Source: Sphingomonas beigongshangi
GTDB taxonomy: Bacteria > Pseudomonadota > Alphaproteobacteria > Sphingomonadales > Sphingomonadaceae
Direction of reading: 5' to 3'
Assembly (NCBI RefSeq): GCF_016820445.1
Contig: NZ_JADHDT010000006.1
Coordinates: 271,078 to 335,077, forward strand
Length of the DNA: 64,000 nt
Shown: piece by piece, positions 7,367-15,800 of the stretch
Position numbering within the stretch: the stretch's first letter is position 1
Layout of the letters: every line of letters starts with the position of its first letter
Translations under genes and position numbers: made by a program
Notes under the pieces: generated by a model
What the model was told of the DNA's origin: nothing
Seen by the model: only the letters and a program-made list of their open reading frames with translations
Databases searched by the model: none

Positions 7367-7884
7367 CCGGCCTTGTCGCCGCGCCAATGCGCTTCGGCCG
7401 TGCTGCCGCCGAGCCGCCGCCCGAAGCTTTCACCCAGGTCGAACTCGTCTGGATCGAGAAGCAGACCGAGCACTGGATTCGCTTCGGTCGCGAGCGGCGC
7501 GAGCAGATCCTCGACCGCCGCCGCCGCATTCTCTTCTTCCCTCCAGGCAGCGTTCTCGCGCTGGTGCGCTGGGCGGCGAACGAGCACGGCACCGTGGTCT
7601 CGCGCCTCGACATCCTGCGCACGGTCGAGTGCGACGCGCCGTGTCAGACCGTCCCGACGGTGACGCCCGGCGCAGAGGTCCTGCTGCACGTCGATGGCTG
7701 GCCGAAGGTGGAGCGCATGCTCCAGCTCATCGACGCCATCGAGGCGCGCGGCATCGACCCGATCGAGGTCTCGCCGGACCATTGGCGCCATGTCCACAAC
7801 CGAATGACCGTCGGCGAAACGCCGCGCACTTATGGTCCGCGCCAGCACCGCGCCTTTCTCCTGCGCCGGGAGATCGGCGCATGA
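7363..7884 (+). CDS. DUF2840 family protein
   Basis: A 173-residue soluble protein with the DUF2840 pattern: TQVELVWIEKQTEHWIRFG, the RRRRILFFPPGSVLALVRWAANE block, and a C-terminal helix pair. The family is found almost only between parA and traF in alphaproteobacterial ICEs, exactly as here. The function is unknown. It is coupled by ATGA overlaps on both sides. Confidence 0.82.
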   Translation: MTGLVAAPMRFGRAAAEPPPEAFTQVELVWIEKQTEHWIRFGRERREQILDRRRRILFFPPGSVLALVRWAANEHGTVVSRLDILRTVECDAPCQTVPTVTPGAEVLLHVDGWPKVERMLQLIDAIEARGIDPIEVSPDHWRHVHNRMTVGETPRTYGPRQHRAFLLRREIGA

Positions 7885-8426
7885 CCCGGCTCTCCTACGC
7901 CATCATCACGACGGCGGCCGTCTCGCTTATCGGCGTGGCTTCGATCGCCTCGTTCGCGCCGCGCCTGATCTGGAACGCGTCCGCCAGCACGCCGGTCGGC
8001 TTCTACACGATCGGCGATGTGGGCGCGGTCGACGTGACCGATCTGGTGGCCGTAGACGCGCCCGAGCCGCTCGCAACCTTCCTGTCCGATGGCGGCTACC
8101 TGCCGCGCGGCGTGCCGCTTCTGAAGCGCGTCGCTGCGGTCCCGGGTCAGCGCGTTTGCCGGACCGGGCTCGCCATCACCATCGACGCCGTGCCGATGGG
8201 CGACGCGCTCGATCGCGATCGTCGCGGTCGCCCGCTCCCGGTGTGGCAGGGCTGCCGCTCGGTCGCGGCCGGCGAACTGTTCCTGATGAACTGGCAAGTC
8301 CGCGACAGCCTCGACGGTCGCTATTTCGGCCCGCTCCCGGCCTCCGCCGTGATCGGCCGGGCCACCCCTCTCTACACCGACGAGGACGGCGATGGCCGCT
8401 TCGTCTGGCGCGCGCCGACGCGGTGA
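7881..8426 (+). CDS. traF: TraF-type S26 signal peptidase for conjugation
   Basis: A 181-residue protein with one N-terminal membrane helix (residues 8-28), then the S26 peptidase core. NASASTPVGFY holds the catalytic serine, and VPLLKRVAAVPGQRVC the general-base lysine. TraF matures and cyclises the TrbC pilin in RP4-type systems, and a trbC gene lies downstream. The start at 7881 overlaps the DUF2840 stop (ATGA) and gives the standard membrane anchor. Confidence 0.88.
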   Translation: MTRLSYAIITTAAVSLIGVASIASFAPRLIWNASASTPVGFYTIGDVGAVDVTDLVAVDAPEPLATFLSDGGYLPRGVPLLKRVAAVPGQRVCRTGLAITIDAVPMGDALDRDRRGRPLPVWQGCRSVAAGELFLMNWQVRDSLDGRYFGPLPASAVIGRATPLYTDEDGDGRFVWRAPTR

Positions 8427-8472
8427 CGGCACGCCCATGACCCTGTCCACCGCAATCTGAAGGAGACGACCA

Positions 8473-8820
8473 ATGCCCGTGATCGGTCAATTCATACGCG
8501 AAAATGACGGCTTCATCGGCCACCTGACGACGCTGTCTCTGCACCAAGACATCATCATCGTCGCGGCCGAACCGTCCGATGCGGAGAACGCGCCAGACTT
8601 CCGCGTCCATGTGCTCGACACCAACAGCAACGAGACCGGCGCGGAGATCGGCGCCGGCTGGAAGCGCACCGGCGAGAAAGCTGGCGAGTACGTATCGCTG
8701 CAACTCGACGATCCGACCTTTGAACATCCGATCCGCGCCAACCTGTTTCAGTCGGCCGACGACAAATCCGCCTGGGGCCTGCACTGGAACCGCCCGCCGA
8801 AGCGCGGCGAGCGGGACTGA
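8473..8820 (+). CDS. DUF736 family protein, copy 2
   Basis: A 115-residue DUF736 member: MPVIGQFIRENDGFIGHL at the start, GAEIGAGWKR, and VSLQLDDPTFEHPIRANLF near the end. It is diverged from the copy at 2879. It lies between the pilin peptidase and the transglycosylase gene, which links DUF736 to transfer. AAGGAGACG precedes the ATG. Confidence 0.88.
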   Translation: MPVIGQFIRENDGFIGHLTTLSLHQDIIIVAAEPSDAENAPDFRVHVLDTNSNETGAEIGAGWKRTGEKAGEYVSLQLDDPTFEHPIRANLFQSADDKSAWGLHWNRPPKRGERD

Positions 8821-8823
8821 GCG

Positions 8824-9585
8824 ATGTCCGCTGCCCGCATTCAACCTGTCGTCGGGGGGAGGATCGCCCTCCGACGTACAACCTTCCTCCTCCTTTCCGG
8901 CCTGTTACTAGCGATGCCGGTAACCGGCCCCGCCAGCGCGCAACAAACGCCGGCAGAGCGGTCGTCGCAAAGCGATCCGTACGCCACCTACATCACCGAG
9001 GCCGCACAGCGTTTCGGCGTTCCTGAAACGTGGATCCGTGCAGTGATGCGCGTCGAAAGCGCGGGCGATGTGCGCGCGATATCGTCGGCCGGCGCGATGG
9101 GTTTGATGCAGGTCATGCCCGCCACTTGGGCCGAACTCCGCGTCCGGCATCGGCTCGGCGGCAATCCCTACGACCCGCGCGACAACATCCTGGCCGGCGC
9201 GGCGTATTTGCGCGAGATGCACGATCGCTACGGTTCGCCCGGCTTCCTGGCGGCCTATAACGCCGGTCCCGGTCGTTACGAGGAGTATCTCGCCGGCCGA
9301 CCATTACCTGCCGAAACGCGCGCCTATGTCGCCGCGCTCGCCCCCGTTGTCGGCGGCGGCGAACTCGCCGGGCCCGTCAGGGTGGCCGCGGCCGATCCGC
9401 TCGCATGGACACGGGCGCCGCTCTTCGTCGTGCAGTCGGCCAGCAGCGCGACTGCAACGCCAGTGCGTCGCGGAAGCGCGCCCGGCGACGCCGCAACGAC
9501 CGATCCGGCGCGCGATCAGGGCGCGATCGCATCCCAACCCGATGGGCTTTTCGTGGCGCGCAATGCCTATGGAGGCCCCCGATGA
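8824..9585 (+). CDS. Lytic transglycosylase, VirB1-like
   Basis: A 253-residue secreted enzyme. A signal peptide of about 39 residues ends near PASAQQ. The SLT domain follows, with catalytic Glu in WIRAVMRVESAG and the family blocks GAMGLMQVMPATW and AAYNAGPGRY. It cuts peptidoglycan so that the mating pore can be built. The C-terminal third is low-complexity and probably unstructured. It starts four bases after the DUF736 stop, within the transfer operon. Confidence 0.9.
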   Translation: MSAARIQPVVGGRIALRRTTFLLLSGLLLAMPVTGPASAQQTPAERSSQSDPYATYITEAAQRFGVPETWIRAVMRVESAGDVRAISSAGAMGLMQVMPATWAELRVRHRLGGNPYDPRDNILAGAAYLREMHDRYGSPGFLAAYNAGPGRYEEYLAGRPLPAETRAYVAALAPVVGGGELAGPVRVAAADPLAWTRAPLFVVQSASSATATPVRRGSAPGDAATTDPARDQGAIASQPDGLFVARNAYGGPR

Positions 9586-9829
9586 CGGCGTTCGTGCCGG
9601 ATCGCACCATAGCGTGGTCTCGCGGACGGAAGGCGGTCCGGGAAGAAGGAGCAGTCAGCACAACCGCACGATGGCGAGATAAAAGCGCGCGAGGTGCGGC
9701 TGGGTGCGGTCGTGTGTTTTCAAAGACTTATTCCGCGTCCGCGCGAGGTGCGCCTGATCGGCACAGCCTGCGCTTTCGCGATTTCCGCAAGAATTTCGGC
9801 GGCTTCGCGCGATGTGCGGGGCCTCGGCC
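9586..9829 (+). other. Candidate origin of transfer (oriT) with repeats
   Basis: A 244-base gap directly in front of the relaxase start, the usual place for oriT in this ICE family. GCGCGAGGTGCG occurs at 9687-9698 and 9741-9752, and GCGCGATGTGCG at 9807-9818. No convincing gene lies here. The nic site cannot be named from sequence alone. Confidence 0.5.
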
Positions 9830-11569
9830 ATGAGCGGCGAGGACGATTTCCGCATCCGGCCTGGTCGCATCCGCTCCACCCGGGCTCAGCAGGCGCGGCC
9901 CTTCATCGCGCAGGCCTTGGCGGCCGCGCAGCGGGCCGGCGGCAGCATCTCCCGCTCCGGCAAGATCAGCTCGGGCAACCGCTCGCGGTTCGGGCGCGGT
10001 CAGCGCGCGACCGTCCAGGCCAACCGGCTGCTCACCAGCCGATCGCGCAACACGGTGATCAAGACGCGAGTCGTCCGTCATGGCGCTCGGACCGCGCCGC
10101 TCAGCGCGCACCTCAGCTATCTCAAGCGCGAGGGCGTGACCCGGGATGGAGAGAAGGCGCGCCTGTTCGGTCCCGAGACCGAGGACGCCGACCCGAAGGC
10201 CTTCGCCGAGCGGACCCATGACGATCGTCATCATTTCCGCTTCATCGTCTCGCCCGAGGACGCCACGGAGATGTCCGACCTCAAGGCCTACGCCCGCGAC
10301 CTGATGGGGCAGATGGAAAAGGATCTCGGCACGAAACTCGACTGGGTTGGCGTCGATCATTGGAACACCGACAATCCCCACGTCCACATTATCCTGCGGG
10401 GTCGGACCGACGACGGCCAGGACCTCGTCATCTCCCGCGACTACATCAAGGAAGGCATGCGCGCCCGCGCGCAGGAACTCGTCACCCAGGAGCTAGGGCC
10501 GCGGACCGACCACGAGATCCGCCGCAACCTTGAGCGGCAGGTCGGCGCAGAGCGCTGGACCAACCTAGACCGCCAGCTTTCGCGTGATGCCTATCGCACC
10601 GGCGTCGTCGACCTCGCCCCGCATCCCGACCGCCAGCCGGACGAATTCCATGCGATGAAGGTTGGCCGCTTGCGGAAGCTGGAGACGCTCGGCCTTGCAG
10701 ATCAGATCGGCCCCGGCCAATGGGTCGTCTCGGATAACGCCGAGGCGACGCTGCGCGAGCTGGGCGAGCGCGGCGACATTATCAAGCGCATTCATCGCGG
10801 CCTGAGCGAGCGCGGTATCGAACGCGGGGCGGCCAGCTATGTGCTCGCCGGCGAGAGCCTCGACGATCCCGTCATCGGTCGGCTGGTCGATCGCGGCCTC
10901 GACGACGAGCTGAAGGGGACAGCCTACGCCGTGGTCGACGGCACCGACGGGCGCACCCATCACATCAAGCTTCCCGATCTCGACGCAGCCGGCGACAGCG
11001 CCCCAGGTTCGATCGTCGAGCTGCGCAAGTTCGACGACGCGCAGGGCCGTCGCCGCGTCGCGCTCGCCGTCCGCTCCGATCTCGACATCGAGCGGCAGGT
11101 TCATGCGACCGGCGCCACCTGGCTAGACCGGCAGGCGATTGCCCGAGACCCGGTCGCGCTTGGCGGCGGCGGCTTCGGCGCCGAGGTGCGTCAGGCGATG
11201 GACCGCCGGGCTGACCATCTCATCAGCGAAGGGCTCGCCGAGCGGCAGAGCCGGGGCGTCAGTTTCTCGTCGGGGCTGATCGAAGGGCTGCGCCAACGTG
11301 AGGTCGAAGCGCTGGGGCAAAAACTCGCGGTCGAGACCGGCCGGCCATTCTCGAAGGCTGGAGCGGGCGAGTATGTCGCGGGCACCTACCGCCAGCGCTT
11401 CGCGCTCGCCTCCGGCCGCTTCGCCATGATCGACGACGGCCTCGGCTTCCAGCTCGTCCCCTGGTCGCCATCCCTCGAACGCCACGTCGGCCAGCACGTA
11501 TCCGGCATCTCGCGCGGGGCCGGCGGCGTCGACTGGAGCTTCGGTCGCAATCGCGGCCTCGGCATGTAG
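9830..11569 (+). CDS. rlxS: RlxS-type conjugative relaxase (VirD2-like, DUF3363)
   Basis: A 579-residue relaxase that nicks oriT, binds the 5' end and pilots the strand through the pore. An N-terminal basic tail is followed by RTAPLSAHLSYLKREGV and HHFRFIVSPED. The metal-binding histidine cluster is at VDHWNTDNPHVHIILRG (about residues 175-191). The C-terminal half is the DUF3363 region. ATG 9830 gives the usual MSGEDDFRIRPGRIR start; an upstream in-frame start adds only six residues. VirD4 and trb genes follow on the same strand. Confidence 0.92.
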   Translation: MSGEDDFRIRPGRIRSTRAQQARPFIAQALAAAQRAGGSISRSGKISSGNRSRFGRGQRATVQANRLLTSRSRNTVIKTRVVRHGARTAPLSAHLSYLKREGVTRDGEKARLFGPETEDADPKAFAERTHDDRHHFRFIVSPEDATEMSDLKAYARDLMGQMEKDLGTKLDWVGVDHWNTDNPHVHIILRGRTDDGQDLVISRDYIKEGMRARAQELVTQELGPRTDHEIRRNLERQVGAERWTNLDRQLSRDAYRTGVVDLAPHPDRQPDEFHAMKVGRLRKLETLGLADQIGPGQWVVSDNAEATLRELGERGDIIKRIHRGLSERGIERGAASYVLAGESLDDPVIGRLVDRGLDDELKGTAYAVVDGTDGRTHHIKLPDLDAAGDSAPGSIVELRKFDDAQGRRRVALAVRSDLDIERQVHATGATWLDRQAIARDPVALGGGGFGAEVRQAMDRRADHLISEGLAERQSRGVSFSSGLIEGLRQREVEALGQKLAVETGRPFSKAGAGEYVAGTYRQRFALASGRFAMIDDGLGFQLVPWSPSLERHVGQHVSGISRGAGGVDWSFGRNRGLGM

Positions 11570-11595
11570 CCCAACCTAGACAAGGAGTGCCCGCC

Positions 11596-13581
11596 ATGTC
11601 GGCGACGAAAATCCTCTGGGGCCAGATCCTCACCGTCTTCCTGATCGTGCTGATGACGACCTGGGGCGCGACGCAGTGGACCGCCTATCGTCTGGGCTTT
11701 CAGCCTCAGCTCGGCACCCCCTGGTTCGAGTTGGCGGGCTGGCCGATCTATTATCCGCCTTCCTTCTTCTGGTGGTGGTACTTCTACGACGCCTACGCCC
11801 CGCCGATCTTCGTCGAGGGCGCCTACATCGCCGCGTCGGGCGGGTTCATCTCCATCGCGGTCGCGATCGGCATGTCGGTGTGGCGCGCGCGCGAAGCAAA
11901 GAATGTCGAGACCTATGGCTCTGCCCGTTGGGCCCGGCCTGACGAGGTGAAGGCCGCGGGCCTGCTCGGCCCGGATGGCGTCGTGCTCGGCAAGCATGAT
12001 CGCGACTATCTTCGTCATGACGGCCCAGAGCATGTGCTGTGCTTCGCGCCGACCCGCTCCGGCAAGGGCGTCGGGCTCGTCGTGCCATCTCTGCTGACCT
12101 GGCCGGGCTCGGCAATCGTTCACGACATCAAGGGCGAGAACTGGACGCTGACCGCCGGCTACCGCGCCCGCCATGGTCGCGTGCTGCTGTTCGATCCGAC
12201 CAACGCGAAGTCAGCCGCGTATAATCCGCTGCTCGAGGTGCGGCGCGGCGAGTGGGAAGTCCGCGACGTGCAGAACATCGCCGACATCCTCGTCGATCCG
12301 GAAGGCTCGCTCGAGAAGCGGAACCACTGGGAGAAGACATCGCATGCGCTCCTGGTCGGTGCGATCCTGCATGTCCTCTATGCAGAGGCTGAGAAGACCC
12401 TGGCCGGCGTCGCCGCATTCTTGTCCGATCCGAAGCGGCCGATCGAGTCGACGCTCGCGGCGATGATGAAAACCGCCCATCTCGGCGAGGCCGGCCCGCA
12501 TCCCGTCATCGCCAGCGCGGCCCGCGAGCTGCTCAACAAATCCGACAACGAGCGGTCCGGCGTGCTGTCGACCGCGATGTCGTTCCTGGGCCTGTATCGT
12601 GATCCCGTCGTCGCCGAGGTCACCCGCCGCTGCGATTGGCGCATCGCCGACATGGTCGGCGGCAAGCATCCGACCACGCTCTACCTCGTCGTGCCGCCTT
12701 CCGACATCAACCGGACCAAGCCGCTCATCCGTCTCATCCTGAATCAGGTCGGGCGCCGGTTGACCGAGGACCTGCACGCCAAGGGCCAGCGCCATCGTCT
12801 GCTGCTGATGCTCGACGAGTTTCCCGCGCTCGGCCGCCTGGACTTCTTCGAAAGCGCGCTTGCCTTCATGGCAGGCTATGGCCTGAAGGCCTTCCTCATC
12901 GCGCAATCGCTGAACCAGATCGAGAAGGCCTACGGCCCGAACAACTCGATCCTCGACAACTGCCATGTTCGGGTGAGCTTCGCCACCAATGACGAGCGAA
13001 CCGCCAAACGCGTTTCGGATGCGCTCGGCACTGCCACCGAGATGAAGGCGATGAAGAACTATGCCGGCCATCGTCTGTCGCCCTGGCTCGGCCACATGAT
13101 GGTGTCGCGCTCGGAGACCGCACGGCAACTGCTCACGCCGGGCGAGATCATGCAGCTCCCGCCGTCGGACGAGATCGTCATGGTCGCCGGCATTCCACCG
13201 ATCCGCGCCAAGAAGGCGCGCTATTACGAGGATCGCAGCTTTCAGGAACGCATCCTGACGCCGCCCGCACTCACCAAGCCGACAACCGCGAGGGCCGACG
13301 ATTGGAGCACGCTCGCTTTGCCCGAACGCCCTGTGCTGAACACGCCCGTCGCCGCGGAGGATGCAGGAGATGATGATCCCACGGATTCGGAGCGGAGGCA
13401 CCAGCCTGAGCTGAGCCGCACCAAGACAGTCGAGCGTAAGCCGGTCATCGAGAACGAGTTCGAGATCGATCCTCGCGATGAAGTCGAGGAGGACGCCGCT
13501 CGCCTCAGCCGCATGACCCAGACCATGCGCCAGGTCGCTCGACAGGCGTCGCTGGATCCGGGCGACGGCATCGAGCTTTAG
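11596..13581 (+). CDS. traG: VirD4/TraG type IV coupling protein
   Basis: A 661-residue ATPase that connects the relaxosome to the Trb channel at the inner membrane. Two to three N-terminal membrane helices (about 8-28, 50-70, 77-97) precede the T4SS-DNA-transfer domain. Walker A APTRSGKGVG is at 151-160, and Walker B LLLMLDEFPALGRL in the middle. The C-terminal 90 residues are acidic and probably flexible. ATG 11596, eight bases after AAGGAG, is preferred over GTG 11587. Confidence 0.93.
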   Translation: MSATKILWGQILTVFLIVLMTTWGATQWTAYRLGFQPQLGTPWFELAGWPIYYPPSFFWWWYFYDAYAPPIFVEGAYIAASGGFISIAVAIGMSVWRAREAKNVETYGSARWARPDEVKAAGLLGPDGVVLGKHDRDYLRHDGPEHVLCFAPTRSGKGVGLVVPSLLTWPGSAIVHDIKGENWTLTAGYRARHGRVLLFDPTNAKSAAYNPLLEVRRGEWEVRDVQNIADILVDPEGSLEKRNHWEKTSHALLVGAILHVLYAEAEKTLAGVAAFLSDPKRPIESTLAAMMKTAHLGEAGPHPVIASAARELLNKSDNERSGVLSTAMSFLGLYRDPVVAEVTRRCDWRIADMVGGKHPTTLYLVVPPSDINRTKPLIRLILNQVGRRLTEDLHAKGQRHRLLLMLDEFPALGRLDFFESALAFMAGYGLKAFLIAQSLNQIEKAYGPNNSILDNCHVRVSFATNDERTAKRVSDALGTATEMKAMKNYAGHRLSPWLGHMMVSRSETARQLLTPGEIMQLPPSDEIVMVAGIPPIRAKKARYYEDRSFQERILTPPALTKPTTARADDWSTLALPERPVLNTPVAAEDAGDDDPTDSERRHQPELSRTKTVERKPVIENEFEIDPRDEVEEDAARLSRMTQTMRQVARQASLDPGDGIEL

Positions 13582-13590
13582 GAGGCGCCG

Positions 13591-14025
13591 ATGAGCAAGC
13601 CTCCGAAGAAGCAGCGTCTGTCCGTCTATCTCGATCCGGACGTCATGAAGGCGCTCGCTGTCCATGCCGCGCGGCGCGACGTGTCCCTTTCGCTGGTCGC
13701 CGAGGCCGGCATCGCGTCTTTCCTATCACCCGACGCTGCGGAGCGGCAGGAAGCGGCGACGACAAAGCGGCTCGACCAGCTCGACCGGCGTATGGCGCGC
13801 ATGGAGCGCGATCTCGGCATATCGGTCGAGACGCTCGCCGTATTCATCCGCTTTTGGCTGACGTCCAATCCGCCCTTGCCCGAGCCGGCCCAGCTCGCGG
13901 CGCGCGCCAAGGCGGGGGAGCGCTATGATGCCTTCGTGACCGCGCTCGGCCGTCGACTCGCAACAGGACCGAAGCTCAGACAGGAGATTTCGGAAGACAT
14001 CCCGCCCGCGCGCGACGCGGAATAA
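13591..14025 (+). CDS. Ribbon-helix-helix/CopG-like accessory protein
   Basis: A 144-residue protein: basic N-terminus, then RLSVYLDPDVMKALAVHAARR and DVSLSLVAEAGIASFL, a ribbon-helix-helix fold. A coiled segment (QLDRRMARMERDLG) and a hydrophobic helix follow. It sits between traG and trbB, nine bases after traG, where related ICEs carry a CopG/TraK-like gene. It may bind oriT or regulate the trb promoter; that is inference. Confidence 0.75.
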   Translation: MSKPPKKQRLSVYLDPDVMKALAVHAARRDVSLSLVAEAGIASFLSPDAAERQEAATTKRLDQLDRRMARMERDLGISVETLAVFIRFWLTSNPPLPEPAQLAARAKAGERYDAFVTALGRRLATGPKLRQEISEDIPPARDAE

Positions 14026-14194
14026 TCATTGACGCGCGCGCCGCAAGTATTCGAGCGTTCCGCCGTTCTCCTGTCTTTGTACGCCACAGTACGACTACCA
14101 CATGACGGTTGTTGTCAGGCCATGATTTCTGCCTCTTCTACTCATCCCCGATCCAGGGCCGCACATCGCGGACCCGCAAGAGAACGGGGACGAC

Positions 14195-15178
14195 GTGGCG
14201 GCAACTCACCAGAAATCGGAAGCGATTCTTCGCGGTGCGCGAATGCTGCGCACAGCCCTCGGGTCTGCGATCGCCACGTTTCTGGAAGATCCCGCGATCG
14301 TCGAGGTGATGCTCAACCCCGATGGGCGGCTCTGGGTCGACCGGCTGTCGGAAGGTCTTTCCGATACGGGTGAACGACTGTCGCCCGCCGATGGCGAGCG
14401 CATCATTCGCCTGGTCGCGCATCATGTCGGCGCCGAGGTGCATCCCGGCGCTCCACGCGTTTCGGCCGAGCTGCCCGAAACAGGAGAGCGGTTCGAAGGG
14501 CTGTTGCCCCCGGTCGTTTCCGCGCCGGCCTTCGCGATCCGCAAGCCCGCCGTCGCGGTGTTCACCCTGGACGACTATGTGGCGGCCGGGATCATGTCGG
14601 CTGGTCAGGCCGAAACCCTCCGTCAGGCCGTTGCCGACAGGCGCAACATTCTCGTCGCCGGCGGCACCTCGACCGGCAAAACCACGCTCACCAACGCTCT
14701 GCTTGCCGAAGTCTCGAAGACCTCGGATCGCGTGGTCCTGATCGAAGATACGCGCGAGCTGCAATGCGCTGCGCCCAATCTGGTGGCGATGCGGACGAAG
14801 GACGGCGTCGCCTCGCTCTCCGATCTGGTCCGCTCTTCGCTCCGCCTGCGGCCGGATCGCATTCCGATCGGCGAGGTCCGCGGCGCCGAAGCACTCGACC
14901 TGTTGAAGGCATGGGGCACCGGGCACCCAGGCGGCGTCGGAACGATCCATGCCGGCACCGCGATCGGAGCGCTGCGGCGTCTCGAACAACTAATCCAGGA
15001 AGCCGTCGTCACCGTCCCGCGCGCGCTGATCGCCGAGACGATCGATCTGGTCGCCGTGCTCTCCGGCCGCGGCGCCTCGCGTCGCCTAGCCGAACTCGCC
15101 CGCGTCGAAGGTCTCGGCCCTGAGGGCGACTACCGCATCACCCCCGCAAGCCAGCCCTCCGCAGGAGACCCGTCATGA
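14195..15178 (+). CDS. trbB: TrbB conjugal transfer ATPase (VirB11-like)
   Basis: A 327-residue secretion ATPase that powers pilus assembly and substrate transfer at the inner-membrane face. Walker [11 protein letters not shown] is at about 156-165, [10 protein letters not shown] forms the Asp box, and [18 protein letters not shown] and [13 protein letters not shown] are the Walker B and His boxes. The start is GTG 14195 ([18 protein letters not shown]), matching the usual TrbB N-terminus. A 169-base gap before it may hold the trb promoter. It overlaps trbC by four bases. Confidence 0.93.
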   Translation: MAATHQKSEAILRGARMLRTALGSAIATFLEDPAIVEVMLNPDGRLWVDRLSEGLSDTGERLSPADGERIIRLVAHHVGAEVHPGAPRVSAELPETGERFEGLLPPVVSAPAFAIRKPAVAVFTLDDYVAAGIMSAGQAETLRQAVADRRNILVAGGTSTGKTTLTNALLAEVSKTSDRVVLIEDTRELQCAAPNLVAMRTKDGVASLSDLVRSSLRLRPDRIPIGEVRGAEALDLLKAWGTGHPGGVGTIHAGTAIGALRRLEQLIQEAVVTVPRALIAETIDLVAVLSGRGASRRLAELARVEGLGPEGDYRITPASQPSAGDPS

Positions 15179-15507
15179 TCAAACACGCTTTGCGTATCCG
15201 CCGGCACATCGCCTCAGCGGTGTGCATGATTTTTCTTTCGCTCGCTTTGGCACCCGCCGCCCACGCTTCGGGCTCGTCCATGCCCTGGGAGGCGCCGCTT
15301 CAAAAAATCCTCGAATCGATCGAGGGGCCGGTCGCGAAAATCATCGCCGTTATGATCATTATCATCACTGGTCTGACGCTCGCGTTCGGCGACACGTCGG
15401 GCGGCGCCCGCAAGCTGATCCAGATCGTGTTCGGCCTGTCGATCGCGTTCGCGGCGTCGAGCTTCTTCCTGTCGTTCTTCTCGTTTGGCGGCGGGGCGCT
15501 CGTTTGA
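15175..15507 (+). CDS. trbC: TrbC pilin (VirB2-like)
   Basis: A 110-residue precursor: signal peptide to about residue 33 (PAAHASG), then two hydrophobic helices separated by a short basic loop, ending FLSFFSFGGGALV. This is the layout of TrbC/VirB2 pilin, which the TraF peptidase processes. It shares four bases with trbB and one base with trbD. Confidence 0.92.
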   Translation: MIKHALRIRRHIASAVCMIFLSLALAPAAHASGSSMPWEAPLQKILESIEGPVAKIIAVMIIIITGLTLAFGDTSGGARKLIQIVFGLSIAFAASSFFLSFFSFGGGALV

Positions 15508-15788
15508 TGGCTGACGGCGCGGATCATGGCGGCGAGCTGCCGGGCTTCTCCGTTCCCGTGCACCGGGCGCTGACCGAGCACATCCTGCTCGGCGGCGCGC
15601 CGCGTTCGCTCGCCATCCTCAACGGCACGCTGGCGGCCGCGCTCGGCCTCGGCCTTCGCCTATGGCTAGTCGGCCTCGGGCTTTGGGCTGTGGGGCATTT
15701 CGCGGCGGTCTGGGCGGCCAAACGCGATCCGCAGTTCGTCGACGTCGTGCGCAAGCATCTGCGCGTCCCCGGCCACCTGTCGGTCTGA
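15507..15788 (+). CDS. trbD: TrbD (VirB3-like)
   Basis: A 93-residue inner-membrane protein. It begins MADGADHGGELPGFSVPVHR, then ALTEHILLGGAPRSLAI, which is the conserved TrbD/VirB3 entry sequence. A pair of membrane helices and a C-terminal KHLRVPGHLSV follow. The start at 15507 overlaps the trbC stop (TGATG). Confidence 0.9.
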   Translation: MADGADHGGELPGFSVPVHRALTEHILLGGAPRSLAILNGTLAAALGLGLRLWLVGLGLWAVGHFAAVWAAKRDPQFVDVVRKHLRVPGHLSV

Positions 15789-15800
15789 GGGAACGACGCG

